The translations under genes were made by a program, and so were the position numbers. Source: Candidatus Gastranaerophilales bacterium (GTDB lineage Bacteria; Cyanobacteriota; Vampirovibrionia; Gastranaerophilales; Gastranaerophilaceae). From it: a stretch of 64,000 nucleotides of DNA. The stretch covers positions 66,773 through 130,772 of the forward strand of contig CALUVG010000001.1 of the NCBI GenBank assembly GCA_944324165.1, given 5' to 3'. Positions 8,811 through 16,030 of the stretch are shown one piece after another (the stretch's first letter is position 1; each line of letters opens with the position of its first letter). Under the pieces are notes generated by a model, which was given only the letters and a program-made list of their open reading frames with translations, had not been told where the DNA came from and searched no databases.

Positions 8811-9014
8811 ATGCGTATTCTAAAAATTATCTCTTTTATACTTGTTATTATCGGCGCACTAAACTGGGGACTTGTAGGACTTTTCAACTTTAATCTTGTG
8901 TCAGCCATATTCGGTGATATGACGTTTTTCACAAGAACAATCTATATTCTGGTTGGTATAGCCGCAATAATCTCTCTTATAACTTCATTCAAAAGCGTTG
9001 CCGATGAATATTAA
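8811..9014 (+). CDS. DUF378 family small membrane protein
   Basis: A 67-residue protein with two hydrophobic helices: ISFILVIIGALNWGLVGLF, which carries the family motif GALNWGLVG, and TIYILVGIAAIISLI. This is the DUF378 (YuzA-like) pattern. It is an inner-membrane protein of unknown role. The start at 8811 is set by GGAGG ending five bases upstream; an ATG four codons earlier is part of the ribosome site. It is followed directly by a terminator hairpin. Confidence 0.85.
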   Translation: MRILKIISFILVIIGALNWGLVGLFNFNLVSAIFGDMTFFTRTIYILVGIAAIISLITSFKSVADEY

Positions 9015-9020
9015 TTTTTA

Positions 9021-9053
9021 AAACTCCCGTATAAATAAGTATCGCGGGAGTTT
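9021..9053. terminator. Bidirectional terminator between DUF378 gene and pilin relic
   Basis: AAACTCCCG and CGGGAGTTT form a nine-base stem, followed on the plus strand by TTAATTT and on the minus strand by AAAAATTAA-complement T residues. It can serve both converging units. Confidence 0.75.
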
Positions 9054-9058
9054 TTAAT

Positions 9059-9646
9059 TTAAAACTTAAAAGGATAATCGTCAGGAATTTTCCAGCCATT
9101 TTCGGCAATTAATGCAGTACAATAGCCCTTATATTGTGAAGCTTTACAACCATATCGCGGATCATTGAGCAGAGCTTCATGACTAAGATCTGAATGAATA
9201 ACTACCTGTTGATTTCCATTTTCATCTGTTTCTATGGTTGTATAATACTGGCGATAAGCGTCTATTGCATTAGCTTTTAGAGTGTCGTTACCATTAAGAG
9301 GAACATCACCTAATATCGAAGTTGCCGGATTAAAAGAAAAAGAAAACATTTTAGTGCCGCGTCCTGTATAGAGATCATCAGGATTGAAGTCTTTAGCATT
9401 AGGATAATAGAAAATATCATATCCATCGCTTATTAACATAAAACTGCCATCCTGTAGATAAACTGCAATCCTTTCACGATTACTGGAATTAAAATATTCA
9501 ACCTTAACGGTTTTTATATATTTGGCGAAATACTTTTCCCACCACTCTTTACTTGTCAGAGTACCATTTTCAACTATACATGTTTCCCACTGTTCAGCTG
9601 GACCATTTTCTATTTCTGATAATGCAACAGCCTGATTTGATAATGT
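9059..9646 (-). pseudogene. 5'-truncated type IV pilin-like gene
   Basis: From about 9646 the frame matches the pilin-like family: LSNQAVALSEIENG aligns with the MQQAIQLSEIDNG region of the intact protein at 26848. The C terminus carries the family signature C...YKGYCTALI followed by GWKIPDDYPFKF. The prepilin leader and hydrophobic N-terminal helix are absent. Upstream codons of the open frame are read antisense through the ribosome site (AAGGAG, 9651-9656) of the opposing XRE gene. The break point differs from that at 7073, so this is an independent truncation with the same outcome. Confidence 0.72.
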
Positions 9647-9665
9647 TATAAAGGAGAAAATTACA

Positions 9666-9986
9666 TTGGATGATATCAAAAAGCTCATAGGTCAAAGAAT
9701 ACGCGAATTACGCCTTAAAAAAGGTCTAAAGCAGTCAGAACTGGCTGAAATAATAGGATTAGAGCCTAGAAGCATAAGTCGTATTGAATCAGGCTATCAT
9801 TTTCCAAAAGATGAACATCTGCTTAAATTTGCCTATGCATTAGGGGTTAATATTAAAGAACTTTTTGCTTTTTCGCATATTAGAACAGAACAGGAACTTA
9901 AAAAAGATATTATCAGGCTGCTAAAAAACGCAAATTTTCAACAGCTTACAGAAATTTACAGAATTATCGAAGTTATTCTGTCATAA
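9666..9986 (+). CDS. XRE-family HTH regulator
   Basis: A 106-residue protein: IGQRIRELRLKKGLKQSELAEIIGLEPRSISRIESG is a canonical Cro/C1 HTH, followed by DEHLLKFAYALGVNIKELF and a C-terminal helical tail (about residues 72-106) that may mediate dimerisation. The start is TTG at 9666 with AAGGAG nine bases upstream. Its leader region runs directly into the truncated pilin-like gene on the opposite strand, so any former divergent promoter region is largely deleted. It probably once controlled that pilin. Confidence 0.85.
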   Translation: MDDIKKLIGQRIRELRLKKGLKQSELAEIIGLEPRSISRIESGYHFPKDEHLLKFAYALGVNIKELFAFSHIRTEQELKKDIIRLLKNANFQQLTEIYRIIEVILS

Positions 9987-9988
9987 AT

Positions 9989-10981
9989 TTATTTTCTGCT
10001 TAATTTATCAATTATTTCAGGAATTACTTCAAATGCGTCGCCAACATAGCCAATATCGGCAACATCGAAAATCGGAGCATTTTCGTCTATATTAATTGCT
10101 ATTATTCTTTTGGATGCATCCATGCCGACTATGTGTTGAATGGCTCCGGAAATACCGCAGGCAATATAAAGTTTTGGCGAAACAGTTTTGCCGGTTTGCC
10201 CTATTTGTATACTGTGGTCAGCAAGCCCCATATCTACAGCTCCGCGGCTTGCTCCTACAGCACCGCCCAAAACTTTTGCAAACTCTTTTAAGAGCTTAAA
10301 TCCGTCAGAATTTTTCATTCCTTTGCCGCCGGCTACAATTATCTCTGCACTGTCTAAATCATTTATTTCTTCCTCTACACCCTTTATAAATTCCAATAAC
10401 TCTACTTTTGGGGTTATATTTAAATCAGGTGTTTTATAAATAATTTCTGTATTCTTAACCACATCTTGTTCAAGCGGCTTGAAAACTCCCGGACGCACGG
10501 TTGCCATCTGCGGGTATTTTTTACAAAGAATAGTTGCCATAAGTTTTCCGCCAAAAGTCGGACGCGTTGCGGCAAGCTGCCCTTTATCGTTTATGTCAAG
10601 TTCTATACAATCTGCGGTCAAGCCGGTCGGGATTGAAGAGGAAATACGCGGCGCCAAATCTCGCCCCTGCGTTGTTGCCCCTATCAAAAATATTTCGGGT
10701 TGTATTTCTTTTATAATATCAACAGCAGCTTTGGCGTACAGTTCAGTATTGTATTGTGCAAGTCTCAAATCTTCAACTGCATAAACTTTATCAAATCCGC
10801 ACTTTTCAAAGCCTTCTTTAAAAAACTCCGTTTTTCCTGGAGAAGTAATAATTAATGCAGAAACTTCCGCGCCGCCAAGTTTCGCTGATAATTCCTGTGC
10901 TTTTGCCGCAAGAGTAAAAAATACAGGGTGTATGTAGCCGGATTTTGTGACTTCTGCATAAATTAAAATACCATTAGCCAT
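9989..10981 (-). CDS. etfA: Electron transfer flavoprotein alpha subunit
   Basis: A 330-residue EtfA. The N-terminal half has the adenine-nucleotide alpha-hydrolase-like fold; the C-terminal half is the FAD domain with IVAGGKGMKNSDGFKLL, LGGAVGASRGAVDMG, IQIGQTGKTVSPKLYIACGISGAIQH and AINIDENAPIF, the standard FAD-binding blocks. It overlaps etfB by eight bases, so the pair is translationally coupled. The partner dehydrogenase is not in the window. Confidence 0.95.
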   Translation of the reverse strand: MANGILIYAEVTKSGYIHPVFFTLAAKAQELSAKLGGAEVSALIITSPGKTEFFKEGFEKCGFDKVYAVEDLRLAQYNTELYAKAAVDIIKEIQPEIFLIGATTQGRDLAPRISSSIPTGLTADCIELDINDKGQLAATRPTFGGKLMATILCKKYPQMATVRPGVFKPLEQDVVKNTEIIYKTPDLNITPKVELLEFIKGVEEEINDLDSAEIIVAGGKGMKNSDGFKLLKEFAKVLGGAVGASRGAVDMGLADHSIQIGQTGKTVSPKLYIACGISGAIQHIVGMDASKRIIAINIDENAPIFDVADIGYVGDAFEVIPEIIDKLSRK

Positions 10982-11750
10982 TGATTATATCAAACTCCTC
11001 TAACTTTTTAATAATTTCATCACTACTTTTCACAAAAACACACTGTCCTTTAGTTTCCGGTCTAAAAGCTTTGCTTACATATGTAGGAGACCCTCTAAGC
11101 CCCGTTTCTTCAGGAGCTAATCCGATATCTTCATGTGAATATACAGTAATTTTAGAATCCTGAGCCTTGATAATACCATTAATTGTAGGTCGTGTCGGCT
11201 CCTCATATCCTTTCAAAATACAGATTAAAGCCGGCAGTAAAACTTTAACAATTTCCGTTCCTTCTTCAATTTCACGCTTAACAGTCAGATGTTGCATACT
11301 GCATTCTAAAACATCTTTTACATAAGTTACCTGTGGAATATCAAGATTATTAGCAATAGTAGGACCGGTTTGCGCTGTATCACCGTCTATTGCGAATTGT
11401 CCGCATATAATTAGATCAAAATCCGGTATCTTAGCTTTAATTGCTTCAGCTATAGTCTTTCCGGTTGCATAAGTATCAGCCCCGGCAAATTTTTTATCAG
11501 AAAGTAAAACAGCATTGTCACAACCTATTGCCAAGGCTTTTCTCAAAATATCTTCAGCCTGATCAGGTCCCATTGAAAGAACTGTAATTTCAGCATTCAA
11601 TATTTTTTTCAACTTTAATGCAGTCTCAAGTGCATAAACATCATACGGATTAATTATACTTTCAACACCTTCACGCTGAATAGTATTGTTTTCTGTCCAC
11701 TTTATATCTGTAGTGTCAGGTACCTGTTTTATGCAAACGAGTATTTTCAT
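10974..11750 (-). CDS. etfB: Electron transfer flavoprotein beta subunit
   Basis: A 258-residue EtfB: CIKQVPDT at the N terminus, INPYDVYALETALKLK, SMGPDQAEDILRKALAIG and ICGQFAIDGDTAQTGP, the nucleotide-binding block. The LRGSPTYV segment near residue 220 is typical of the clostridial group that includes flavin-bifurcating Etfs; whether this one bifurcates cannot be decided here. It lies directly downstream of a 4-Cys protein and an NfnA-like flavoprotein, so the four genes probably form one redox operon. Confidence 0.95.
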   Translation of the reverse strand: MKILVCIKQVPDTTDIKWTENNTIQREGVESIINPYDVYALETALKLKKILNAEITVLSMGPDQAEDILRKALAIGCDNAVLLSDKKFAGADTYATGKTIAEAIKAKIPDFDLIICGQFAIDGDTAQTGPTIANNLDIPQVTYVKDVLECSMQHLTVKREIEEGTEIVKVLLPALICILKGYEEPTRPTINGIIKAQDSKITVYSHEDIGLAPEETGLRGSPTYVSKAFRPETKGQCVFVKSSDEIIKKLEEFDIING

Positions 11751-11758
11751 AAAATATT

Positions 11759-11941
11759 TTAATCTTTCTTTAATTCTTGCTGACGCTGATTAGCTTCAAG
11801 CACAGCATTATACGCCATAACATAAACCGCACATTTTTTTACGCCCTGTAAATACCATGCGCATCTATCGCCAGTACAAACCATGTCTATACCTGTTCCG
11901 ATACTCATAAGCGGACAAAACGGCAAGTCTTTTTTTACCAT
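11759..11941 (-). CDS. Small four-cysteine protein of unknown function
   Basis: A 60-residue protein with the spaced cysteines CPLM, CTGDRC and CAVYV, a pattern found in short uncharacterised proteins (CPLMS...C...C.WY...C) that may hold a zinc ion or an iron-sulfur cluster. The start ATG at 11941 has GGAGG five bases upstream. It sits between the NfnA-like gene (11 bases) and etfB (eight bases), so an electron-transfer or assembly role in the same redox operon is plausible but not shown. Confidence 0.7.
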   Translation of the reverse strand: MVKKDLPFCPLMSIGTGIDMVCTGDRCAWYLQGVKKCAVYVMAYNAVLEANQRQQELKKD

Positions 11942-11952
11942 CAAGCCCTCCT

Positions 11953-12801
11953 TTACTTTTGCAGAACTTCTGCCTGTTTCAAGAGATTACAATTTTCACT
12001 GCGTTTTTTCTCTTGATCTTTGTAAATTCTAGTTCTGTTGATTACTTCATCAAAATCAATTTTGTGAGCATCAAAATCAGGTCCGTCAACGCAGGCAAAT
12101 TTTACTTCACCGCCTACAGTCACACGGCATGCACCGCACATTCCTGTGCCATCAACCATAATCGGGTTCATGCTGGCTTCAGTATAAATGTTTTTATCGC
12201 GGGTTAAATCCGCCACTGCTCTCATCATTGGCATAGGTCCTACTGCTATAACGTAGTCTACCTTTTCCTGTTTAATAATTCGGTCTAAAACACCGGTAAC
12301 AAATCCTTTTTCGCCTAAAGATCCATCATCAGTTGTGATAAACAATTCTGTGCAGGCATCCTTCATTTTATCCTGCCAGAAAATTAAATCCTTTGTTCTT
12401 GCGCCCATTACCATATAAACTTTATTACCTGCTTCTTTGAAAGCCTTTGCGATTAAATAGCAAGGAGCCGCGCCATAACCGCCGGCAAGACAAACAACAG
12501 TTCCATATTTTTCGATATGGGTAGGTTTGCCTAAAGGTCCTACGATATCAGCTATTTCATCTCCGGGATTAAGTGCTGCCAATTTTTTAGTAGAATATCC
12601 GACTGCCATGAATACAAGTGTTAATTCACCTTTTTCTTTATTTACATCTGCTATTGTCAGCGGTACTCTTTCCCCGTCTTTATCGGCACGAAATATGATA
12701 AACTGTCCAGCCTTAGCATTTCTTACTACATAAGGCGCATCAATTGTTATTTCATATTGATTCGGACAAATCTCTTTCTTTGATAAAATTTTATATCCCA
12801 T
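11953..12801 (-). CDS. Ferredoxin-NADP reductase alpha-like flavoprotein (NfnA/SudB family)
   Basis: A 282-residue FAD/NAD-binding protein. The N-terminal FAD barrel contains GERVPLTIAD; the NAD domain contains VCLAGGYGAAPCYLIA. The C-terminal cysteine cluster DGTGMCGACRV...FACVDGPDFDAHKIDF holds a [2Fe-2S] cluster in NfnA and in the PyrK-like relatives. In the Nfn complex this subunit works with NfnB (a GltD-like flavoprotein), which is not adjacent; here it instead leads an operon with a 4-Cys protein and EtfBA. AGGAGAG lies five bases upstream of the ATG. It is cytoplasmic and part of fermentative redox balancing. Confidence 0.85.
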   Translation of the reverse strand: MGYKILSKKEICPNQYEITIDAPYVVRNAKAGQFIIFRADKDGERVPLTIADVNKEKGELTLVFMAVGYSTKKLAALNPGDEIADIVGPLGKPTHIEKYGTVVCLAGGYGAAPCYLIAKAFKEAGNKVYMVMGARTKDLIFWQDKMKDACTELFITTDDGSLGEKGFVTGVLDRIIKQEKVDYVIAVGPMPMMRAVADLTRDKNIYTEASMNPIMVDGTGMCGACRVTVGGEVKFACVDGPDFDAHKIDFDEVINRTRIYKDQEKKRSENCNLLKQAEVLQK

Positions 12802-12832
12802 AATTACTCTCCTATTCTCTTTTTATAAAAAA

Positions 12833-12862
12833 ATTATACAATAAAATCATAAAAAAAGACAA
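12833..12862 (-). promoter_or_regulatory. Promoter of the NfnA-like/Etf operon
   Basis: On the minus strand TTGTCT (12862-12857) and TATAAT (12838-12833) are separated by 18 bases. The expected start leaves a leader of about 25 bases containing the ribosome site. Confidence 0.55.
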
Positions 12863-12899
12863 TTGTTATGCAGGAAATTTACAGCTCTTTAAAATATCA

Positions 12900-12921
12900 G
12901 CGGTGCCATAAATGACACCGC
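12900..12921 (-). terminator. Hairpin downstream of the secreted protein gene
   Basis: GCGGTG and CACCGC pair around CCATAAATGA, with a further CAT/ATG pairing inside. On the minus strand the hairpin follows the stop codon of the gene at 12934 and is followed by a T/A-rich run. Confidence 0.5.
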
Positions 12922-12933
12922 CTCTAAACTTAT

Positions 12934-13968
12934 TTACTTATTTATAGCCGTAACATCTCCGACTTTCATTGCAAAGTAAGGATAATTTAAATTTTCCTGC
13001 ATGAACAGATAGAAATTATCATCAAAATAGAATTTTCTTTTCTGAGCTTTTTCAGGTAATACCATTGACATTTTCATTATCATTGCAGCTTCGCTTTTCA
13101 ATTTAACACCCTTATTATCCATATTAAAGTCAATAGTCTGCATTGCTGACCCTATAGTAAAATCTGTATTTTTTATCTTTTTGTTTGTCAGATTTTTGTA
13201 AGTGTAATCGTTTTTAAATTTAATAAAAGGTACTTTCAATTCATCACTTTCTGTGAACTTTCTTTCTCCTTCATATTTAAAGGACTTGTCGAGCATTTCT
13301 TTGTAAGCATCAGCCAAAGTAAGCTTGTTATCAGTACGATACAGCATTACCATATCTTTATCTTTGGTATTTAAAATCAACGCATAATCGTCTTTTGAGT
13401 TATAGAAAAGCACGTCTATGGTATCTCGCAGTCCTTTATCACTTTTATCATTAATTCCAAAATATTTAACATTTTCTTTTGACTTTGCGAATTTATCAGG
13501 AGTCAAAACATCATACACATATGGAAACTGAAAATCTTTTTTCAACATTGCATATAATAAATAATCTCGTCCGTTCCAGTCTACGCTTGCCAACAAATCA
13601 CTTGTCTCATTAAATTTTCTGCTCAAAGCATTATTGATTTTATCTCTAAGTTGTAAAGTCATCACGCCATGAGTTTTGTAATATGCTGACGGGGAAAGCA
13701 TACTTGATTTAAAGATTTGCATATTCAACCCGTTTACAACTGCATCATTACCGCCTTCCAAAAAAACATCACCCTTCACTATATCATCCATAAGGTCATT
13801 CCACACGAGTTGAAATGTTCCAACCCAGACAGTGTTAACAGCGTTAGTCTCTGTTGAAAATAAAGGCACAGTCGTAAGTGTAGTATCTTTTTTGCCAAAG
13901 AATGGAAAAGCAAATACTGCTGAATTAATCATTAACATTGCCAGTAATGTCAGTAATACCTTTTTCAT
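12934..13968 (-). CDS. Secreted protein of unknown function
   Basis: A 344-residue protein with a clear Sec signal peptide (KKVLLTLLAMLMINSAVFA, cut before FPFFG). The mature part has no domain I can name with certainty. A block TVWVGTFQLVWNDLMDDIV near residues 47-65 and a C-terminal block FDDNFYLFMQENLNYPYFAMKVGDV look conserved in style; the latter is faintly like the serpin C terminus, but the reactive loop and serpin core are not evident. It probably resides in the periplasm or is exported. It is followed by a hairpin and preceded by the BlaI-like pair with a 17-base gap, so it may be transcribed with them. Confidence 0.8.
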   Translation of the reverse strand: MKKVLLTLLAMLMINSAVFAFPFFGKKDTTLTTVPLFSTETNAVNTVWVGTFQLVWNDLMDDIVKGDVFLEGGNDAVVNGLNMQIFKSSMLSPSAYYKTHGVMTLQLRDKINNALSRKFNETSDLLASVDWNGRDYLLYAMLKKDFQFPYVYDVLTPDKFAKSKENVKYFGINDKSDKGLRDTIDVLFYNSKDDYALILNTKDKDMVMLYRTDNKLTLADAYKEMLDKSFKYEGERKFTESDELKVPFIKFKNDYTYKNLTNKKIKNTDFTIGSAMQTIDFNMDNKGVKLKSEAAMIMKMSMVLPEKAQKRKFYFDDNFYLFMQENLNYPYFAMKVGDVTAINK

Positions 13969-13985
13969 TTTTGTTGTTCTCCTAT

Positions 13986-14375
13986 TTAACTAATATTCAA
14001 AAATCTCAAAAAACTCTTTATTAGTCCGCGAGTATCGTTTCCATTAGGAATATTTGCAGACTTATAGTATTTTTTGTAATTCTTTATTATATTATCAGGC
14101 AAATCTTCACCTTTTTCAAGTATATTTGCAAGCAATTCCAGATAATCGTCCTGTTCCTCTTTATATAAAGAATCACGATGACGCAAATCCTCATCAGCTT
14201 CATAATGAATAAGCGCGTGATATGCTGCAACCAGACTCGGATCCTTTGTCGCACGCGGATAATTTAATATTGCATCACGCACACACAAATTTCCAATCAG
14301 AACATATCTGATAAGCTCTGCAACATATTTTCTTTCTTCAAGTTTTAATTCTTCTTTATTTAAACTCTTAGCCAT
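13986..14375 (-). CDS. Hypothetical helical protein coupled to a BlaI-type regulator
   Basis: A 129-residue, strongly charged, largely helical protein without signal peptide or membrane segment. Its start codon overlaps the stop of the BlaI-like gene in TAATG, so the two are translationally coupled. The motif ALIHYEADEDLRHRD suggests a His/Asp/Glu-rich helical bundle, but no known family is recognised. A regulatory accessory role for the adjacent repressor is possible. Confidence 0.72.
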   Translation of the reverse strand: MAKSLNKEELKLEERKYVAELIRYVLIGNLCVRDAILNYPRATKDPSLVAAYHALIHYEADEDLRHRDSLYKEEQDDYLELLANILEKGEDLPDNIIKNYKKYYKSANIPNGNDTRGLIKSFLRFLNIS

Positions 14376-14719
14376 TATTTAATGAACATTGACTCGCATT
14401 CATTTTCTATAAAATGCAGCATAGCGATATGATTTCCGCCGAAAAACTGATCTGCTATCAATTTGATTGAATCACGTGCCATTTCATCTTTATTCATGGC
14501 AGCTTTGTAATAGAATTTTTTCCCTGATTTATAACGAACAAGAACACTTTTTACAGTAAGTCTGTCCATAACAGTCTTAATTGTAGTATAAGCTCTGTCA
14601 ACTCCATTTGCAGCTAAATCATCTACTATATCCTGTATAGATATATCTCTATCTTCACTTTCTTCTGTCATTCTCCAAATCGAATTTAAAATATCAATTT
14701 CAAGACTGCCGCATGCCAT
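14375..14719 (-). CDS. BlaI/MecI/CopY-family transcriptional regulator
   Basis: A 114-residue winged-helix protein. SLEIDILNSIWRM, IQDIVDDLAANGVDRAYTTIKTVMDRLTVKSVLVRYKSGKKFYYKA follow the BlaI order: helix 1, recognition helix with TTIKTVMDRL, then the wing. The C-terminal helix (DSIKLIADQFFGG) is the usual dimerisation element. No BlaR1-type sensor protease or beta-lactamase is adjacent, so it is unlikely to be a resistance switch. AGAGGAA lies before the ATG. Confidence 0.85.
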   Translation of the reverse strand: MACGSLEIDILNSIWRMTEESEDRDISIQDIVDDLAANGVDRAYTTIKTVMDRLTVKSVLVRYKSGKKFYYKAAMNKDEMARDSIKLIADQFFGGNHIAMLHFIENECESMFIK

Positions 14720-14820
14720 ATAAATTCCTCTGCTTTCTTTTATTATAAATAAACTACTACTATAAATGTAACATAAATATTTTTATTTTCAAGTGTTTTA
14801 CAATAATTTTTTACAAAATT

Positions 14821-15975
14821 TTAATCTACATTAAACAAATCCGGTTCTTTTTTGTAATCACGTTTACTTTTCCTGGCTCTTTCATTTCGTTTTTTAGATT
14901 TTTTTGGAATATTACGGTATGCATTATCTATGGAAATTTTTGACAATGCTGTTCCATTACGCCTATCATAGAATGTCAGCCAGAAACTTCGATCAATATT
15001 ATCAACCGCAAAAGAGACTCTGCCCGCGATTTTATCTCCCGGTTTTATTTGTTTAAACATTAATTTAGTATCTCCAAAAATTGACGGTCGAAATACTGAA
15101 TTGTAATCATTTACAAGTGCCATATCTAACCCGGAAAATGTCTTATCAGACATATTAGTAATCATAACGGTTAACGTTATAGTATTAAGTTCACCAAAAG
15201 GGTCTTCTTCATGAGTAATATTGCTTATTAAGATATCCAATCCCGGATAAAACAATTCATGCTGCTGCAAAGCTTCTTCACGATAAACCGGTAGAGGTAC
15301 ACTTGTATTTATTTTTACACGTATTTCATCTCCCGGAGCGATTAAAACATCACTGCCTTTTCTCAATAAAGCCATACCTAATCCTACAGCTCCGCCTATA
15401 GCAGCTCCTCCTGCAAGTGTATATCCCTGAGAGGCAATTGCAGCTTCCAGCCCCAGCCAATTCAATGCCATTAGACCGCCTACGGCTCCGCCGGCAACTG
15501 TATAGCCTACATCCTGCGCGATAATTTTAGTCGTTTCAACAACCGGATGCAATTTGGTTGACATTTTTCCTTCTATTGGTATTTCTCTACCATCAGGAGT
15601 TATTAAATAATCAAAATCTAATGCTATCCATCCGGAACGCCCTAATCGTTTCGGGTCAACACTTTGAGTTATTCGCCCATGTGCAATTGTTCCTTTGGGA
15701 ATAATTACCCCTTTATCACCAACAACTTCACCGGTAACTTCAGCGAAAAACTCATCACCTTCTACGCTTAAATTGGCATCCAATACCTGCGAAACCGTCA
15801 TTCTTATAACATCTTTTTTCTCTAATTTATCAACTTCGCCTGTAAATAATTCCTTCTGAAGTTCCTGCTGATAAGTATCCGTTTTTTCAACACCACCCTG
15901 AAGTGTTTCAGCACTTACAAGCAAAGTGTTCAAATTAAAGACTAATATTAACAGTATGGCAATAATCTTTTTCAT
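14821..15975 (-). CDS. Exported protein of unknown function with glycine-rich hydrophobic segment
   Basis: A 384-residue protein with a signal peptide (KKIIAILLILVFNLNTLLVSA) from the start at 15975. The first mature domain contains GVIIPKGTIAHGRITQ and WIALDFDYLITPDGREIPI, beta-rich elements similar in style to envelope proteins. A glycine/alanine-rich hydrophobic stretch follows at roughly residues 150-205, then a second beta-rich domain, and the end is very basic (KKSKKRNERARKSKRDYKK). No family is named. A start at 15990 would overlap the -10 box, so 15975 is preferred; the mRNA would be leaderless. It is next to the AsmA-like gene, suggesting an envelope role. Confidence 0.75.
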   Translation of the reverse strand: MKKIIAILLILVFNLNTLLVSAETLQGGVEKTDTYQQELQKELFTGEVDKLEKKDVIRMTVSQVLDANLSVEGDEFFAEVTGEVVGDKGVIIPKGTIAHGRITQSVDPKRLGRSGWIALDFDYLITPDGREIPIEGKMSTKLHPVVETTKIIAQDVGYTVAGGAVGGLMALNWLGLEAAIASQGYTLAGGAAIGGAVGLGMALLRKGSDVLIAPGDEIRVKINTSVPLPVYREEALQQHELFYPGLDILISNITHEEDPFGELNTITLTVMITNMSDKTFSGLDMALVNDYNSVFRPSIFGDTKLMFKQIKPGDKIAGRVSFAVDNIDRSFWLTFYDRRNGTALSKISIDNAYRNIPKKSKKRNERARKSKRDYKKEPDLFNVD

Positions 15976-15981
15976 AATTTT

Positions 15982-16009
15982 ATTATACAATGGCGATAAA
16001 TTAAGTCAA
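15982..16009 (-). promoter_or_regulatory. Promoter predicting a leaderless mRNA
   Basis: Minus-strand TTGACT (16009-16004), 16 bases, then TATAAT (15987-15982). The ATG at 15975 begins seven bases after the -10, which is where transcription should start. No Shine-Dalgarno sequence is present. Confidence 0.65.
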
Positions 16010-16030
16010 AAAATAATCTTCATTTTTAAT

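Noticed and set aside
12934-13968. Serpin-type protease inhibitor
   Set aside because: The C-terminal block faintly resembles the serpin end, but the reactive-centre hinge and the serpin core motifs are not recognisable.
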